DNA of 64,000 nucleotides from Glycomyces sp040645615 (GCF_040645615.1 NZ_JBEYYO010000016.1:69153-133152); one strand, 5' to 3'. Positions 43,509-51,996 are shown, counted from the first letter of the stretch. The notes: generated from the letters alone by a model not told the origin. Made by a program: numbers and translations.

Positions 43509-44923
43509 CGCCGCTCCCACCAGTCTCGGAAATGCTCCTTCGGCGGCACCGGCAGGTCCCGGCTCACCGTCCACTTCGAACCGATCCACGGCAGTCGCCG
43601 CACGAACCCCTTGCGCCGCCACGGAAGCGACCCGGCCCGGGCCGCCCGCAGCGCAGTCCGCCACCATCGCGGACGCGACATGACCGCGCGCACCGCGCCC
43701 ATCGCGGCGCGCTCGGCAGCCGGATGCGGGCCCCGCTGACGCAGGTGCACGAGCACTTCAGGGATGTTGATCTTGACCGGGCAGACCTCGTAGCAGGCCC
43801 CGCACAGGCTTGAGGCGTAAGGCAAGTCGTCATGGCGGCCCGGCTCCAGCTGCGGCGCGAGGATCGCGCCGATCGGGCCGGGGTAGACGTGCCCGTAGGC
43901 GTGCCCGCCGGTGCGCTCGTACACCGGGCACACGTTCAGGCAGGCCGAGCAACGGATGCACGAGAGCGCCTGGCGTCCGACCTCGTCGGCCAGCACGTCG
44001 GTGCGGCCGTTGTCGAGCAGGATGATGTGCACATCCTGGGGACCGTCGCCTTCGCGCGCACCGGTCCACACCGAGGTGTACGGGTTCATACGCTCCCCAG
44101 TGGACGAACGCGGCAGCAGCTGCATGAACACTTCGAGGTCTGAGAACCTCGGCAGCAGCTTCTCGATCCCCACGATGCTGACCAGCGTCTGCGGCATCGT
44201 CAAGCACATGCGGCCGTTGCCCTCGGACTCGACCACCACCAGCGAACCGGTCTCGGCCACCGCGAAGTTCGCGCCCGAAACGGCGACCTGCGCCGAGAGG
44301 AACCGCCGCCGCAGATGCAGCCGCGCGGCCTCGGCCAGCGCCGCCGGATCGTCGTTGAGCCCGGTCGGGGCGTCACCCATGCGCTCGGCGAAGATCTTCC
44401 GGATCTCGGTGCGGTTGTAGTGGATCGCCGGAACCAGGATGTGGCTCGGCTTGTCCTCGGCGAGCTGCACGATGAGCTCGGCCAGGTCGGTCTCGAAGGC
44501 CCGCAGGCCTACTGATGCGAAGTGCTCGTTGAGCTCGATCTCCTGGGTCGCCATCGACTTGACCTTGACGACCTCCTCGGCCCCGGCCGCTCGCACGATG
44601 GCCGCCGCGATCTCGTTGGCCTCCTTCGCGTCCCGGGCCCAGTGCACGGTGGCCCCGGCGGCGGTGGCGTTGCGCTCGAACTCGATCGCGAGTTCGGGCA
44701 GGCGGCGCTGCACGTCGGCCTTGATCGCGGCGGCGGCCTCGCGCAGGCGTTCCCAGTCGTCGAGCTCCCCCACCACGCCCGCGCGCTTGCCGCGGATCGT
44801 GCCGGTCGCGTGGGCGAGGTTGCGGCGCAGCTGCGGCATCCCCAGGGCCACCTTGGCGGCCTTGGGGAACGGTGCGTTGGCAGGGATGAGCGAGGCGGCG
44901 GAGACGAAACGATCGGTGCTCAT
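43505..44923 (-). CDS. lutB: L-lactate utilisation iron-sulfur protein LutB
   Basis: A 472-residue protein. The LUD-type N-terminal part (VKVKSMATQEIELNEH, VSGANFAVAETGSLVVVESEG) is followed by two 4Fe-4S clusters in CIRCSACLNVCPVYERTGGH and LCGACYEVCPVKINIPE, and by a basic C-terminal helix region. It passes electrons from lactate oxidation to the respiratory chain. It starts at the ATG 44923, which overlaps the lutA stop, and ends overlapping lutC, so the three subunits are coupled in a fixed order. Confidence 0.96.
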   Translation of the reverse strand: MSTDRFVSAASLIPANAPFPKAAKVALGMPQLRRNLAHATGTIRGKRAGVVGELDDWERLREAAAAIKADVQRRLPELAIEFERNATAAGATVHWARDAKEANEIAAAIVRAAGAEEVVKVKSMATQEIELNEHFASVGLRAFETDLAELIVQLAEDKPSHILVPAIHYNRTEIRKIFAERMGDAPTGLNDDPAALAEAARLHLRRRFLSAQVAVSGANFAVAETGSLVVVESEGNGRMCLTMPQTLVSIVGIEKLLPRFSDLEVFMQLLPRSSTGERMNPYTSVWTGAREGDGPQDVHIILLDNGRTDVLADEVGRQALSCIRCSACLNVCPVYERTGGHAYGHVYPGPIGAILAPQLEPGRHDDLPYASSLCGACYEVCPVKINIPEVLVHLRQRGPHPAAERAAMGAVRAVMSRPRWWRTALRAARAGSLPWRRKGFVRRLPWIGSKWTVSRDLPVPPKEHFRDWWERR

Positions 44924-45615
44924 GCGGCGCTCGCGAGGATCTCGGCGTAGTGGATCGGGCGGGGCCCTCCGGCCCGGCTGATGCCCCCGCCGATGTGCGT
45001 CAGACACGAGTTGTCAGCGGCCGCAAGGTATTCGGCCCCGGTCGCGGCGGCGTGGCGGCACTTGTCGGCGAGCATCGCCGAGGACACCTCCGAGTTCTTC
45101 AGCGCGAAGGTCCCGCCGAACCCGCAGCACTGGTCGGCCTCGGGCAGGTCGACCAGCTCGATGTCCTCCACCGCCCTGAGCAGCCGGAGCGGCTTGTCCC
45201 CCAGGCCGAGTGCACGGGTGCCGTGGCAGGTCGGGTGGTAGGTCACGCGGTGGGGGAAGCGCGCCCCCACGTCCTCGACTCCGGCCACGTCCACCAGGAA
45301 CTCCGACAGCTCGAAGACCCGCTGCCCGATGTCGGAGCCGGTCAGGTGCGGGTACTGGTCGCGGGCCATCGCGGCGCACGAGCCCGAGGGAGTGACGACG
45401 GCGTCGTAGTCGCCGAACACCCCCTCGAAGTCCCGCGCGAGCTTCGTGGCGTCCTTCTTGTAGCCGGAGTTGGCGTGCATCTGCCCGCAGCAGGTCTGGG
45501 CCGCGGGGAAGTCGACCTCGTAGCCGAGGCGTTCGAGGATGCGGACGACGGCTTTGGGCGCCTCGGGGTAGAGGGCGTCGTTGACGCATGTGATGAACAG
45601 GCCCACACGCGGCAT
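44920..45615 (-). CDS. lutA: L-lactate utilisation protein LutA (CCG domains)
   Basis: A 231-residue protein with two CCG (Cys-Cys-Gly) domains that bind an iron-sulfur cofactor: TCCGQMHANSGY in the first half and DQCCGFGGTFALKN in the second. The intervening SGSCAAM and YHPTCHGTRALG Cys are also conserved. This is the probable catalytic side of LutABC, oxidising L-lactate to pyruvate. The ATG at 45615 has AGAGG eight bases upstream (a GTG nine bases earlier is possible). It starts 29 bases after the GntR regulator gene on the same strand, so the order is gntR–lutA–lutB–lutC. Confidence 0.96.
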   Translation of the reverse strand: MPRVGLFITCVNDALYPEAPKAVVRILERLGYEVDFPAAQTCCGQMHANSGYKKDATKLARDFEGVFGDYDAVVTPSGSCAAMARDQYPHLTGSDIGQRVFELSEFLVDVAGVEDVGARFPHRVTYHPTCHGTRALGLGDKPLRLLRAVEDIELVDLPEADQCCGFGGTFALKNSEVSSAMLADKCRHAAATGAEYLAAADNSCLTHIGGGISRAGGPRPIHYAEILASAA

Positions 45616-45644
45616 GTCGGGCACCTCTTTCCTTCGGCGGCTCG

Positions 45645-46379
45645 TTACTTCACCTTCTTGCCCCTGCCGCGCACCGGTTTCGCGGCGGCCTCGCGGGCCG
45701 CGTCGGTGAACGCGGCGGCGTGCCGCTCGCGGGAGCGGGCGAGGTGGACCTGCATCGCCTCCTCGGCGGCAAGCGGTTGCTGAGCAATGATAGCCTCCGC
45801 GATGGCGAGGTGCTCGGCCTCGGTCTCCTCGATCGCCACCGGGTCGAGATACGCGCGGTGGAGGTGGATGTGGGCGTCGAGGCCGCTGATCGCCTTGGCC
45901 AGGACGGGGCTGCCGCTGTGCTCGGCGACCGCCGCGTGGAACTTGATGTCGTTCTCGGTGAACGCGAGCTGGTCCAGCTTCGCGTCGCCCACGGTGGCCT
46001 CGGGCGGGCCCGCCAGGCGAGTCAGCGTGGTGCCGTCGCCGACCCCGTTGTGCGAGATGCCGACGAAGACCGCCGCGCGCTTGGCGGCCAGGGGCTCCAT
46101 GAGCAGCCGCAGCTCGAACAGGTCGTTGAAGTCGCTCTTGGTCAGCAGCGGCGTGACGGTGTACCCGCTCAAGGGCCGACGCTCGACGAGCCCCTCGGCC
46201 TCCAAGCGCGCCAACGCTTCCCGGATCGGCGTCTGCGAGACGGTCATCTGCTTCGTGAGCCCGTCGATGCTGAGCTTCGCCCCCGGCTCCAAGAGGCTCT
46301 GCATGATCCTCGACTTGAGCTCGATGTAAGTCTTGTCGGCGAGCGTGTGCCGCGCGGGCAGTACCAGTATCTCTCCCAT
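45645..46379 (-). CDS. GntR-family regulator with FCD domain
   Basis: A 244-residue regulator. The winged helix (YIELKSRIMQSLLEPGAKLS, SQTPIREALARLEAEGLVERR) is followed by an FCD effector domain with metal-binding His (DIKFHAAVAEHSGSP, AEHLAIAEAI, HLARSRERH). FCD regulators usually bind carboxylates such as lactate or sugar acids. The ATG is seven bases after TAGGAT and lies inside the palindromic operator, so it is probably autoregulated from a leaderless transcript. It heads the lutABC operon and diverges from the fucose operon; an intermediate such as fuconate or lactate could be the inducer. Confidence 0.93.
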   Translation of the reverse strand: MGEILVLPARHTLADKTYIELKSRIMQSLLEPGAKLSIDGLTKQMTVSQTPIREALARLEAEGLVERRPLSGYTVTPLLTKSDFNDLFELRLLMEPLAAKRAAVFVGISHNGVGDGTTLTRLAGPPEATVGDAKLDQLAFTENDIKFHAAVAEHSGSPVLAKAISGLDAHIHLHRAYLDPVAIEETEAEHLAIAEAIIAQQPLAAEEAMQVHLARSRERHAAAFTDAAREAAAKPVRGRGKKVK

Positions 46380-46402
46380 AGGATATATCCTATAGGATAT
46401 CC
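46378..46402. promoter_or_regulatory. Interleaved GntR operators controlling lutABC and fucose operons
   Basis: Two overlapping perfect 16-bp palindromes, ATAGGATATATCCTAT (46378-46393) and ATATCCTATAGGATAT (46385-46400), are followed by the half-palindrome GGATATCC. The site overlaps the GntR start codon and its -10 and lies about 70 bp upstream of the aldo/keto reductase start. Its AT-rich composition stands out sharply from the region. Confidence 0.8.
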
Positions 46403-46471
46403 GATCGGGGCGCGCGGACAGTTGACGCGAGTCGCCCTGAAAGCACCGGGAACCGACGCAGTGGAGGCCAT

Positions 46472-47458
46472 GTGAACGCTCGCCAAGCCGCGCTGCCGTT
46501 GCGGCGGCTCGGTGCCACCGATGTCGAGGTCTCAGCGGTCGGCCTCGGGTGCGCGCCGCTGGCCGGGCTCTATACGCCCGTCGAAGAAGCGGTCGCGACC
46601 GCCACGGTCGACGCGGCCTGGGACGGCGGCGTCCGGCACTTCGACACCGCGCCCCACTACGGCGCCGGGCTCTCCGAGGAACGCCTCGGGCAGGCCCTCG
46701 CGGCGAAGCCACGCGAAGCGGTCACGTTGTCCACCAAGCTGGGCCGCGTCCTGGTCGACCACGAAGGCCAGTGGGACCTCTGGTCCGAACCCAACGGCAA
46801 GGCCGCCGTCTTCGACTTCTCCTACCGGGCCGCGTTCGCGTCCCACCTGGGCAGCCTCGAACGCCTCGGCACCGACCGCGTGGAGATCGGCCTCGTGCAC
46901 GACCCCGACGACCACCCCGGCGCCGCGCTCGAAGGCACCTACCGGGCGCTCGCCGAACTCAAGGCCGCCGGGCGCGTGGGCGCGATCGGCATCGGGATGA
47001 ACTCGACCGACGCCGCCGCCGATCTCGTCTCCCGCGCCGACTTCGACGTGGCCCTCATCGCGGGTCGATACACGCTGCTCGACCAATCGGCTCTCGACAA
47101 GCTGTACCCCCTCTGCCTCGAACGCGGCGTCTCGGTGATCGCCGCGGGCGTGTTCAACTCCGGCATCCTCGCCGACCCGAGCCCCGGAGCGCGGTTCGAT
47201 TATGCGGGAGCGGACCGACAAGTTCTGGCCCGAGCACAGGCGATCAGCACGATCTGTGACCGATACGACACCCCATTGCGAGCCGCCGCGCTCCAGTTCA
47301 CCGCGGCCCACCCGGCCGTCGCGTCGATCCTGGTCGGCGCCCGAAACCCCGCAGAGGTCGACGATGCCCTCGCCATGTACGCCCACCCGATTCCCGGCGC
47401 GCTGTGGCACGACCTCAAGCGAGCCGGGCTCCTGACCGAGGAGGCCCCCGTACCATGA
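46472..47458 (+). CDS. Aldo/keto reductase, probable L-fucose dehydrogenase
   Basis: A 328-residue NAD(P)-dependent enzyme, proposed to oxidise L-fucose to L-fucono-1,5-lactone. The AKR catalytic residues are seen in HFDTAPHYGAGLSEERLG (Asp, Tyr), TLSTKLGRVLV (Lys) and IGLVHDPDD (His). The C-terminal half has SVIAAGVFNSGILA and AAHPAVASILVGARN, as in D-threo-aldose/L-fucose 1-dehydrogenases. GTG start. It is the first gene of a five-gene operon with overlapping ends, and overlaps the lactonase gene as ATGA. Specificity is inferred from context. Confidence 0.88.
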   Translation: MNARQAALPLRRLGATDVEVSAVGLGCAPLAGLYTPVEEAVATATVDAAWDGGVRHFDTAPHYGAGLSEERLGQALAAKPREAVTLSTKLGRVLVDHEGQWDLWSEPNGKAAVFDFSYRAAFASHLGSLERLGTDRVEIGLVHDPDDHPGAALEGTYRALAELKAAGRVGAIGIGMNSTDAAADLVSRADFDVALIAGRYTLLDQSALDKLYPLCLERGVSVIAAGVFNSGILADPSPGARFDYAGADRQVLARAQAISTICDRYDTPLRAAALQFTAAHPAVASILVGARNPAEVDDALAMYAHPIPGALWHDLKRAGLLTEEAPVP

Positions 47459-48306
47459 CGACGCCGCTCGTCATCGACGCCCACCACCACGTGTGGACCG
47501 CCGATTACCCTTGGCTCGCTTCGAAACCGGAGTTCGCGCCGATCCGCCGCGACTACGGCGTGGCCGACCTGAGGGCCAACCTCAAGGCCGCCGGAGTCGA
47601 CCGCACCGTCCTGGTCGAGGCCGCCTGGGGCCACCCGTCGGAGACCGTGGAGTTCCTGCACCTGGCCGGTGCCGTGGACGAGATCGCCGGGGTCGTGGGG
47701 TTCGTCGACCTCCTCGACCCGAACCTCGCGCACACCTTGGCGCGCTATGCGAACCACCCCCGCGCGAGGTACCTCGTGGGGCTGCGCGACCAGGTCCAGG
47801 CCCGAGGCGAGGCCGACTTCCTGGCCCGGCCCGACGTGATCGCCGCGTTCAAACTCATCGCCACCGCCGTCCCCACGTTCGACCTGGTGGTGCGCCCCGA
47901 CCAACTCCCGGCCGCCGCCGAAGCCGCCGCGGCCGTGCCCGAGCTGCGCTTCGTGCTCGACCACCTCGGCAAGCCCGAGATCCGCCTCGGCAGTGCGGGA
48001 CTGCGCGCCTGGTGGGACGCGGTCGCCCCGTTCGCGAAGCAGCCCAACGCGTTCGCGAAGCTCTCCGGCCTGGTCACCGAGGCCGACTGGAAGCAGTGGA
48101 CTCCGAACGACCTGCGGCCCTTCGTCCAGGCCGCGCTCGAACTGTTCGGGCCCGACCGGCTCATGTTCGGATCCGACTGGCCCGTATGCGAACTGGCCGC
48201 CACCTACACCCGCGTCAAGGACGCCCTCGCCGAGACCCTCGGCGGCGGCGACCGTGACGTGTTCGGCGGCACCGCCGCCCGCGTCTACCAGCTAGGAGAG
48301 CTATGA
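47455..48306 (+). CDS. Amidohydrolase-family sugar lactonase (L-fuconolactonase-like)
   Basis: A 283-residue TIM-barrel hydrolase of the COG3618 lactonase group. It probably opens L-fucono-1,5-lactone to L-fuconate. The metal-site HxH is in VIDAHHHVWTADYPWL, and the late catalytic Asp in LMFGSDWPVCE. Further family markers are LVEAAWGHPSETVEFL, FVLDHLGKPEIR and AKLSGLVTEADW. Start and stop both overlap the neighbours as ATGA, so it is translationally coupled to the dehydrogenase and the hydrolase. Confidence 0.9.
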   Translation: MTTPLVIDAHHHVWTADYPWLASKPEFAPIRRDYGVADLRANLKAAGVDRTVLVEAAWGHPSETVEFLHLAGAVDEIAGVVGFVDLLDPNLAHTLARYANHPRARYLVGLRDQVQARGEADFLARPDVIAAFKLIATAVPTFDLVVRPDQLPAAAEAAAAVPELRFVLDHLGKPEIRLGSAGLRAWWDAVAPFAKQPNAFAKLSGLVTEADWKQWTPNDLRPFVQAALELFGPDRLMFGSDWPVCELAATYTRVKDALAETLGGGDRDVFGGTAARVYQLGEL

Positions 48307-49130
48307 AGTACATGCGCATCGGCCGGCCCGGCTACGAGACCCCTGTGGCGCTCCACGAGGGCAGGTACTACGACCTCTCCGGGCCCATCGGCGACATCGA
48401 CGGCGAGTTCCTCAAGCGCGGCATCGCGACCGTGGCCGGGTTCCCCGAGATCGACATCGCGGGCGAGCGCGTCGCGCCGCCGATCGCCAGGCCCGGCGCG
48501 ATCGTGTGCATCGGCATGAACTACGCCGCGCACTGCGCCGAGTCGGGCGCCGAGCCGCCCGCCGAACCCGTCGTGTTCTACAAGCACCCCAACACGATCG
48601 TGGGCCCGGCCGACGAGGTGGAGATCCCCCGGACCTCCGTCAAGACCGACTGGGAGGTCGAACTCGGCGTGGTCTTCAAAAGCCGTGCGTCCTATCTGGA
48701 GTCCGAAGCCGAAGCACTCGATTGCATCGCGGGGTTCGTGGTCGCCAACGACCTTTCCGAGCGCGACTTCCAGATCGAACGCTCGGGCGGCCAGTTCTCG
48801 AAGGGCAAGGCCTGCCCCACGTTCACGCCACTCGGGCCCTGGCTGGTCACCCCCGACGAGATCGCGGACGTGCAGAACCTCCGCATGTGGTCCAAAGTGA
48901 ACGGTGAGGCCCGGCAGGGCTCGAACTCGAAGGACATGATCTTCTCGGTGGCGCGCATCATCCACCACATGTCGCAGTTCATGGCCTTCGACCCCGGCGA
49001 CCTGCTCCTGACCGGTACCCCCGAAGGGGTCGCGCTCTCGGGCCGGTTCCCTTACCTCGCAGCCGGAGACGTGGTCGAGGTCGGCATCGAGGGCCTCGGC
49101 AGCACCGCGAACCCCACGGTCCAGGCGTGA
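48303..49130 (+). CDS. FAH-family hydrolase, probable 2,4-diketo-3-deoxy-L-fuconate hydrolase
   Basis: A 275-residue fumarylacetoacetate-hydrolase-fold enzyme. It has the signature CIGMNYAAHCAESGAEPP, VFYKHPNTIVGPADEV, the metal Glu residues in DWEVELGVVF, SERDFQIERSGGQFSKGKAC and LLTGTPEGVAL. In the diketo-hydrolase route this enzyme cleaves 2,4-diketo-3-deoxy-L-fuconate into pyruvate and L-lactate, the product LutABC consumes. FAH relatives such as ureidoglycolate lyase look alike; the operon supports the fuconate role. It overlaps the dehydratase gene as GTGA. Confidence 0.9.
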   Translation: MKYMRIGRPGYETPVALHEGRYYDLSGPIGDIDGEFLKRGIATVAGFPEIDIAGERVAPPIARPGAIVCIGMNYAAHCAESGAEPPAEPVVFYKHPNTIVGPADEVEIPRTSVKTDWEVELGVVFKSRASYLESEAEALDCIAGFVVANDLSERDFQIERSGGQFSKGKACPTFTPLGPWLVTPDEIADVQNLRMWSKVNGEARQGSNSKDMIFSVARIIHHMSQFMAFDPGDLLLTGTPEGVALSGRFPYLAAGDVVEVGIEGLGSTANPTVQA

Positions 49131-50416
49131 GGATCACGGCGGTGGACGTGCGCGACGTCCGCTTCCCCACCTCGCGCAGCCTCGACGGCTCCGACGCGAT
49201 GAACCCCGACCCCGACTACTCGGCCGCCTACGTGGTGCTGCACACCGAGGACGGCGAAGAGGGCCACGGGTTCACGTTCACCATCGGGCGCGGCAACGAC
49301 ATCTGCTGCGCCGCGATCGAGGCCTTGGGCGAGTATGTGATCGGCCGGGACCTCACCGGCCCGGCCGACCTCGCCGACCTCTACCGCGCCCTGACCCACG
49401 ACTCCCAGATCCGTTGGCTCGGACCGGAGAAAGGTGTCATGCACCTCGCGGCCGGGGCCCTGGTGAACGCCGCGTGGGACCTCGTCTCGCGCCGCGCGGG
49501 CCTGCCGCTGTGGAAGTACCTCGCCACGCTCACGCCCGAAGAGATCGTGGCCAATGTGGACTGGCGCTACCTGACCGACGCGCTCACCCCCGATGAGGCC
49601 CTGGTGATGCTGCGTGAAGCCGAGCCCGGTAGGGCCGAGCGGATCGCCGAGATCGAGCGCGAGGGCTATCCGGCCTACACCACCTCCCCGGGCTGGCTGG
49701 GCTACGACGACGCGAAGGTCGTGCGCCTGGCCCGCGAGGCCGTGGCCGAGGGCTACACGCAGATCAAGCTCAAGGTCGGCGCCGATCTGGAGGACGACCG
49801 CCGCCGTTTCGCGGCCGCCCGCAGCGCGGTCGGCCCGGAGGTGCGAATCGCGGTGGACGCCAACCAGCGCTGGGACGTGGACGAGGCCGAACGCTGGATG
49901 GCCGCGCTCGCCGAGTTCGACCCGTGGTGGATCGAGGAGCCGACGAGTCCCGATGACGTGCTCGGCCACGCCGAGATCCGCAGGAGGGTCGCCCCGGTCA
50001 AGGTCGCCACCGGCGAGCACGTCCACAACCGCGTCATGTTCAAGCAGCTTCTCCAGGCCGGAGCGATCGACTTCCTTCAGCTCGACGCCGCCCGGGTGGC
50101 CGGGGTGAACGAGAACCTCGCGATCCTGCTGCTGGCCAACAAGTTCGGCGTCCCGGTCTGCCCGCACGCGGGCGGGGTGGGCCTGTGCGAGCTGGTCCGG
50201 CATCTGTCCATGTTCGACTATGTGGCGGTCAGCGCCTCGATGCAGGACAGGGTGATCGAGTACGTGGACCACCTGCACGAGCACTTCCTCGACCCTGCGA
50301 TCACCGAGCGCGGGCGCTACCTGGCGCCCGCGAAACCGGGCTTCTCCGCCGAGATCAAGCGGGAGAGCCTGGAGCACTACGCCTACCCCGACGGTCCTGA
50401 ATGGAGCGAAAACTGA
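49127..50416 (+). CDS. L-fuconate dehydratase (enolase superfamily)
   Basis: A 429-residue mandelate-racemase-group enzyme that dehydrates L-fuconate to 2-keto-3-deoxy-L-fuconate. The opening VDVRDVRFPTSRSLDGSDAM and the segment MNPDPDYSAAYVVLHT are specific to fuconate dehydratases. Catalytic residues fit the Xanthomonas enzyme pattern: Lys214 and Lys216 (IKLKVG), metal ligands Asp244, Glu270 and Glu297 (VDANQRW, WIEEP, ATGEHV) and His347 (CPHAGGVG). GTG start overlapping the previous stop; the last base of its stop is the first base of the SDR start (TGATG). Confidence 0.95.
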   Translation: MRITAVDVRDVRFPTSRSLDGSDAMNPDPDYSAAYVVLHTEDGEEGHGFTFTIGRGNDICCAAIEALGEYVIGRDLTGPADLADLYRALTHDSQIRWLGPEKGVMHLAAGALVNAAWDLVSRRAGLPLWKYLATLTPEEIVANVDWRYLTDALTPDEALVMLREAEPGRAERIAEIEREGYPAYTTSPGWLGYDDAKVVRLAREAVAEGYTQIKLKVGADLEDDRRRFAAARSAVGPEVRIAVDANQRWDVDEAERWMAALAEFDPWWIEEPTSPDDVLGHAEIRRRVAPVKVATGEHVHNRVMFKQLLQAGAIDFLQLDAARVAGVNENLAILLLANKFGVPVCPHAGGVGLCELVRHLSMFDYVAVSASMQDRVIEYVDHLHEHFLDPAITERGRYLAPAKPGFSAEIKRESLEHYAYPDGPEWSEN

Positions 50417-51153
50417 TGCATGCCTTCGAAGGCCTCACCGTGGTGATCTCCGGCGGCGCGTCCGGCATCGGCGCGGCGGCGGCCGACGCCTTCGCCGCGC
50501 GCGGCGCGAACGTGGCGGTCGTCGACCTCAACCCGAACGAGACGCACTGGTCGCACCGATGCGACGTGTCCGACGACCACCAGGTCCGCGGCGCGGTCGC
50601 GGCTGCCGCCGAGCACTTCGGCGGCATCGACATCCTGGTCAACAACGCCGGGATCGGCGCGGTCGGGACCGTGGAGGAGAACTCCGACAAGCAGTGGTTC
50701 CGGGTGCTGGACGTGAACCTCCTCGGCATGGTGCGCCTCGCGCGCGCCTGCCTGCCGCACCTGCGCGAGTCCGAACACGCCGCGATCGTGAACACCACCT
50801 CGATCGCGGCCACCGCCGGGCTGGTGGGTCGCGCGCTCTACTCGGCGTCCAAGGGCGCGGTGCACTCGCTGACCCTCGCGATGGCCGCCGACCATGTGGC
50901 CGAAGGCATCCGCGTCAACGCCGTCTCCCCCGGCACCGCCGACACCCCCTGGGTCCAGCGCCTCCTCGACCAGTCCGAGGACCCCGCGGCCGAACGCGCC
51001 CGCCTCGAAGCCCGCCAGCCCACCGGCCGCCTGGTGAGCGCCGAGGAGGTCGCCGCCGCGATCCTCTACCTGGCCGACCCGGCCAACAAGTCACTGACCG
51101 GCGCGAGCCTCGCCGTCGACGGCGGGGTGGGCGGCCTGCGCATCGTCCGCTGA
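50416..51153 (+). CDS. SDR oxidoreductase, probable 2-keto-3-deoxy-L-fuconate dehydrogenase
   Basis: A 245-residue short-chain dehydrogenase. The cofactor motif is VVISGGASGIGAAAADAF with an acidic end of beta-2 (VVDLN) that favours NAD+. NNAG is in ILVNNAGIGAVG, and the catalytic Ser and YxxxK are in NTTSIAA and LYSASKGAVH. Family C-terminus LTGASLAVDGGVGG. It oxidises the C4 hydroxyl of 2-keto-3-deoxy-L-fuconate in the proposed pathway. I chose the ATG at 50416 (TGATG overlap, GGAG nine bases upstream) rather than 50401. Confidence 0.9.
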   Translation: MHAFEGLTVVISGGASGIGAAAADAFAARGANVAVVDLNPNETHWSHRCDVSDDHQVRGAVAAAAEHFGGIDILVNNAGIGAVGTVEENSDKQWFRVLDVNLLGMVRLARACLPHLRESEHAAIVNTTSIAATAGLVGRALYSASKGAVHSLTLAMAADHVAEGIRVNAVSPGTADTPWVQRLLDQSEDPAAERARLEARQPTGRLVSAEEVAAAILYLADPANKSLTGASLAVDGGVGGLRIVR

Positions 51154-51235
51154 GAAGCGTTGCACGCGTTCGCATACGGTGTCGGACCGGCCGCAGACTG
51201 TACCGTGACCTCGGATCCGACTAGGATTGGTCGGC

Positions 51236-51955
51236 ATGGACCCCGCTTCGTACTTGCGCTGCTTCAAGCGCGAGCTCGACGCCTTTCGCGTCTGCGTCGC
51301 CACCGGTGACCTCTCCGCGCCGATCGAGTTCCAGGAGGACCCCGACGACCCCGTCGACCTCGCCGGACTCGCCGCCGCGGTGGGCGCCGCGAACCTGTTC
51401 GCGGCCGCGTGCGTGACCGAGTGGAAGGGCACCGACCACCCGCCGGACGGCGCCCCGCCGAAGGCCCCCGACGACCGCGCCGAACTCGTGCGCTGGATCG
51501 AGGGCACCGGCGAGGTGCTCGTCATGGGCCTGGACACCGACCCCGCGACGCCCGCGTGGGGTTACTACACCCCGCCGAACGCCGCGTACTGGCAGCGGTC
51601 GATCGCGGTGTCCACAATGCTCGCCCGCTGGGACGCCCAACTCGCCCTCGGCGACCCCGAACCCCTCGACCCGCACCTGTGCGGCGAGGGCATCACCGAG
51701 GTCTTCGAAGTGCTGGCCCCCAGGCAGATCGGCCGCGGCCGCGCCTGGCCCCCGGACGACTGCATCCGCCTGGACGCGACCGACTCCGACGACTGGTGGA
51801 TCTTCGGCCCCGGCGACCCGGTGGCCGAGATCCACGCCCCCGTAGCGGATCTGCTACTCCTGCTGCGAGGCCGCAAGACCACCAGCGACTCGGCCTACAC
51901 CTGGATCGGCGACAAGCCGGCGGCCCTCTCCATTCTCAAGGGCCCCCTGACGTGA
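51236..51955 (+). CDS. Maleylpyruvate isomerase-like (MDMPI/DinB fold) protein
   Basis: A 239-residue protein of the mycothiol-dependent maleylpyruvate isomerase family. It opens with YLRCFKRELDAFRVCV. The middle IAVSTMLARWDAQLALGDPE corresponds to the metal-site helix, although the classical 'xHRAE' is changed to 'ARWDAQ'. The C-terminal part (DDWWIFGPGDPVAEIHAPVADLLLLLRGR) is the usual sterol-carrier-like domain. The 'GWTVADLxxH' segment is also altered (VDLAGLAAAVGAANL), so metal binding may be lost. The ATG is eight bases after TAGGAT, suggesting a leaderless mRNA. Confidence 0.75.
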   Translation: MDPASYLRCFKRELDAFRVCVATGDLSAPIEFQEDPDDPVDLAGLAAAVGAANLFAAACVTEWKGTDHPPDGAPPKAPDDRAELVRWIEGTGEVLVMGLDTDPATPAWGYYTPPNAAYWQRSIAVSTMLARWDAQLALGDPEPLDPHLCGEGITEVFEVLAPRQIGRGRAWPPDDCIRLDATDSDDWWIFGPGDPVAEIHAPVADLLLLLRGRKTTSDSAYTWIGDKPAALSILKGPLT

Positions 51956-51996
51956 ACGCGTAGGGTCGCACCTGCCGTCGACCCCGAAAGGCAGTG

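Noticed and set aside
42919..43739. Extended C-terminus of the GT2 protein
   Set aside because: The sequence is the antisense of lutC/lutB and lacks any glycosyltransferase feature; a missing stop is a simpler reading.
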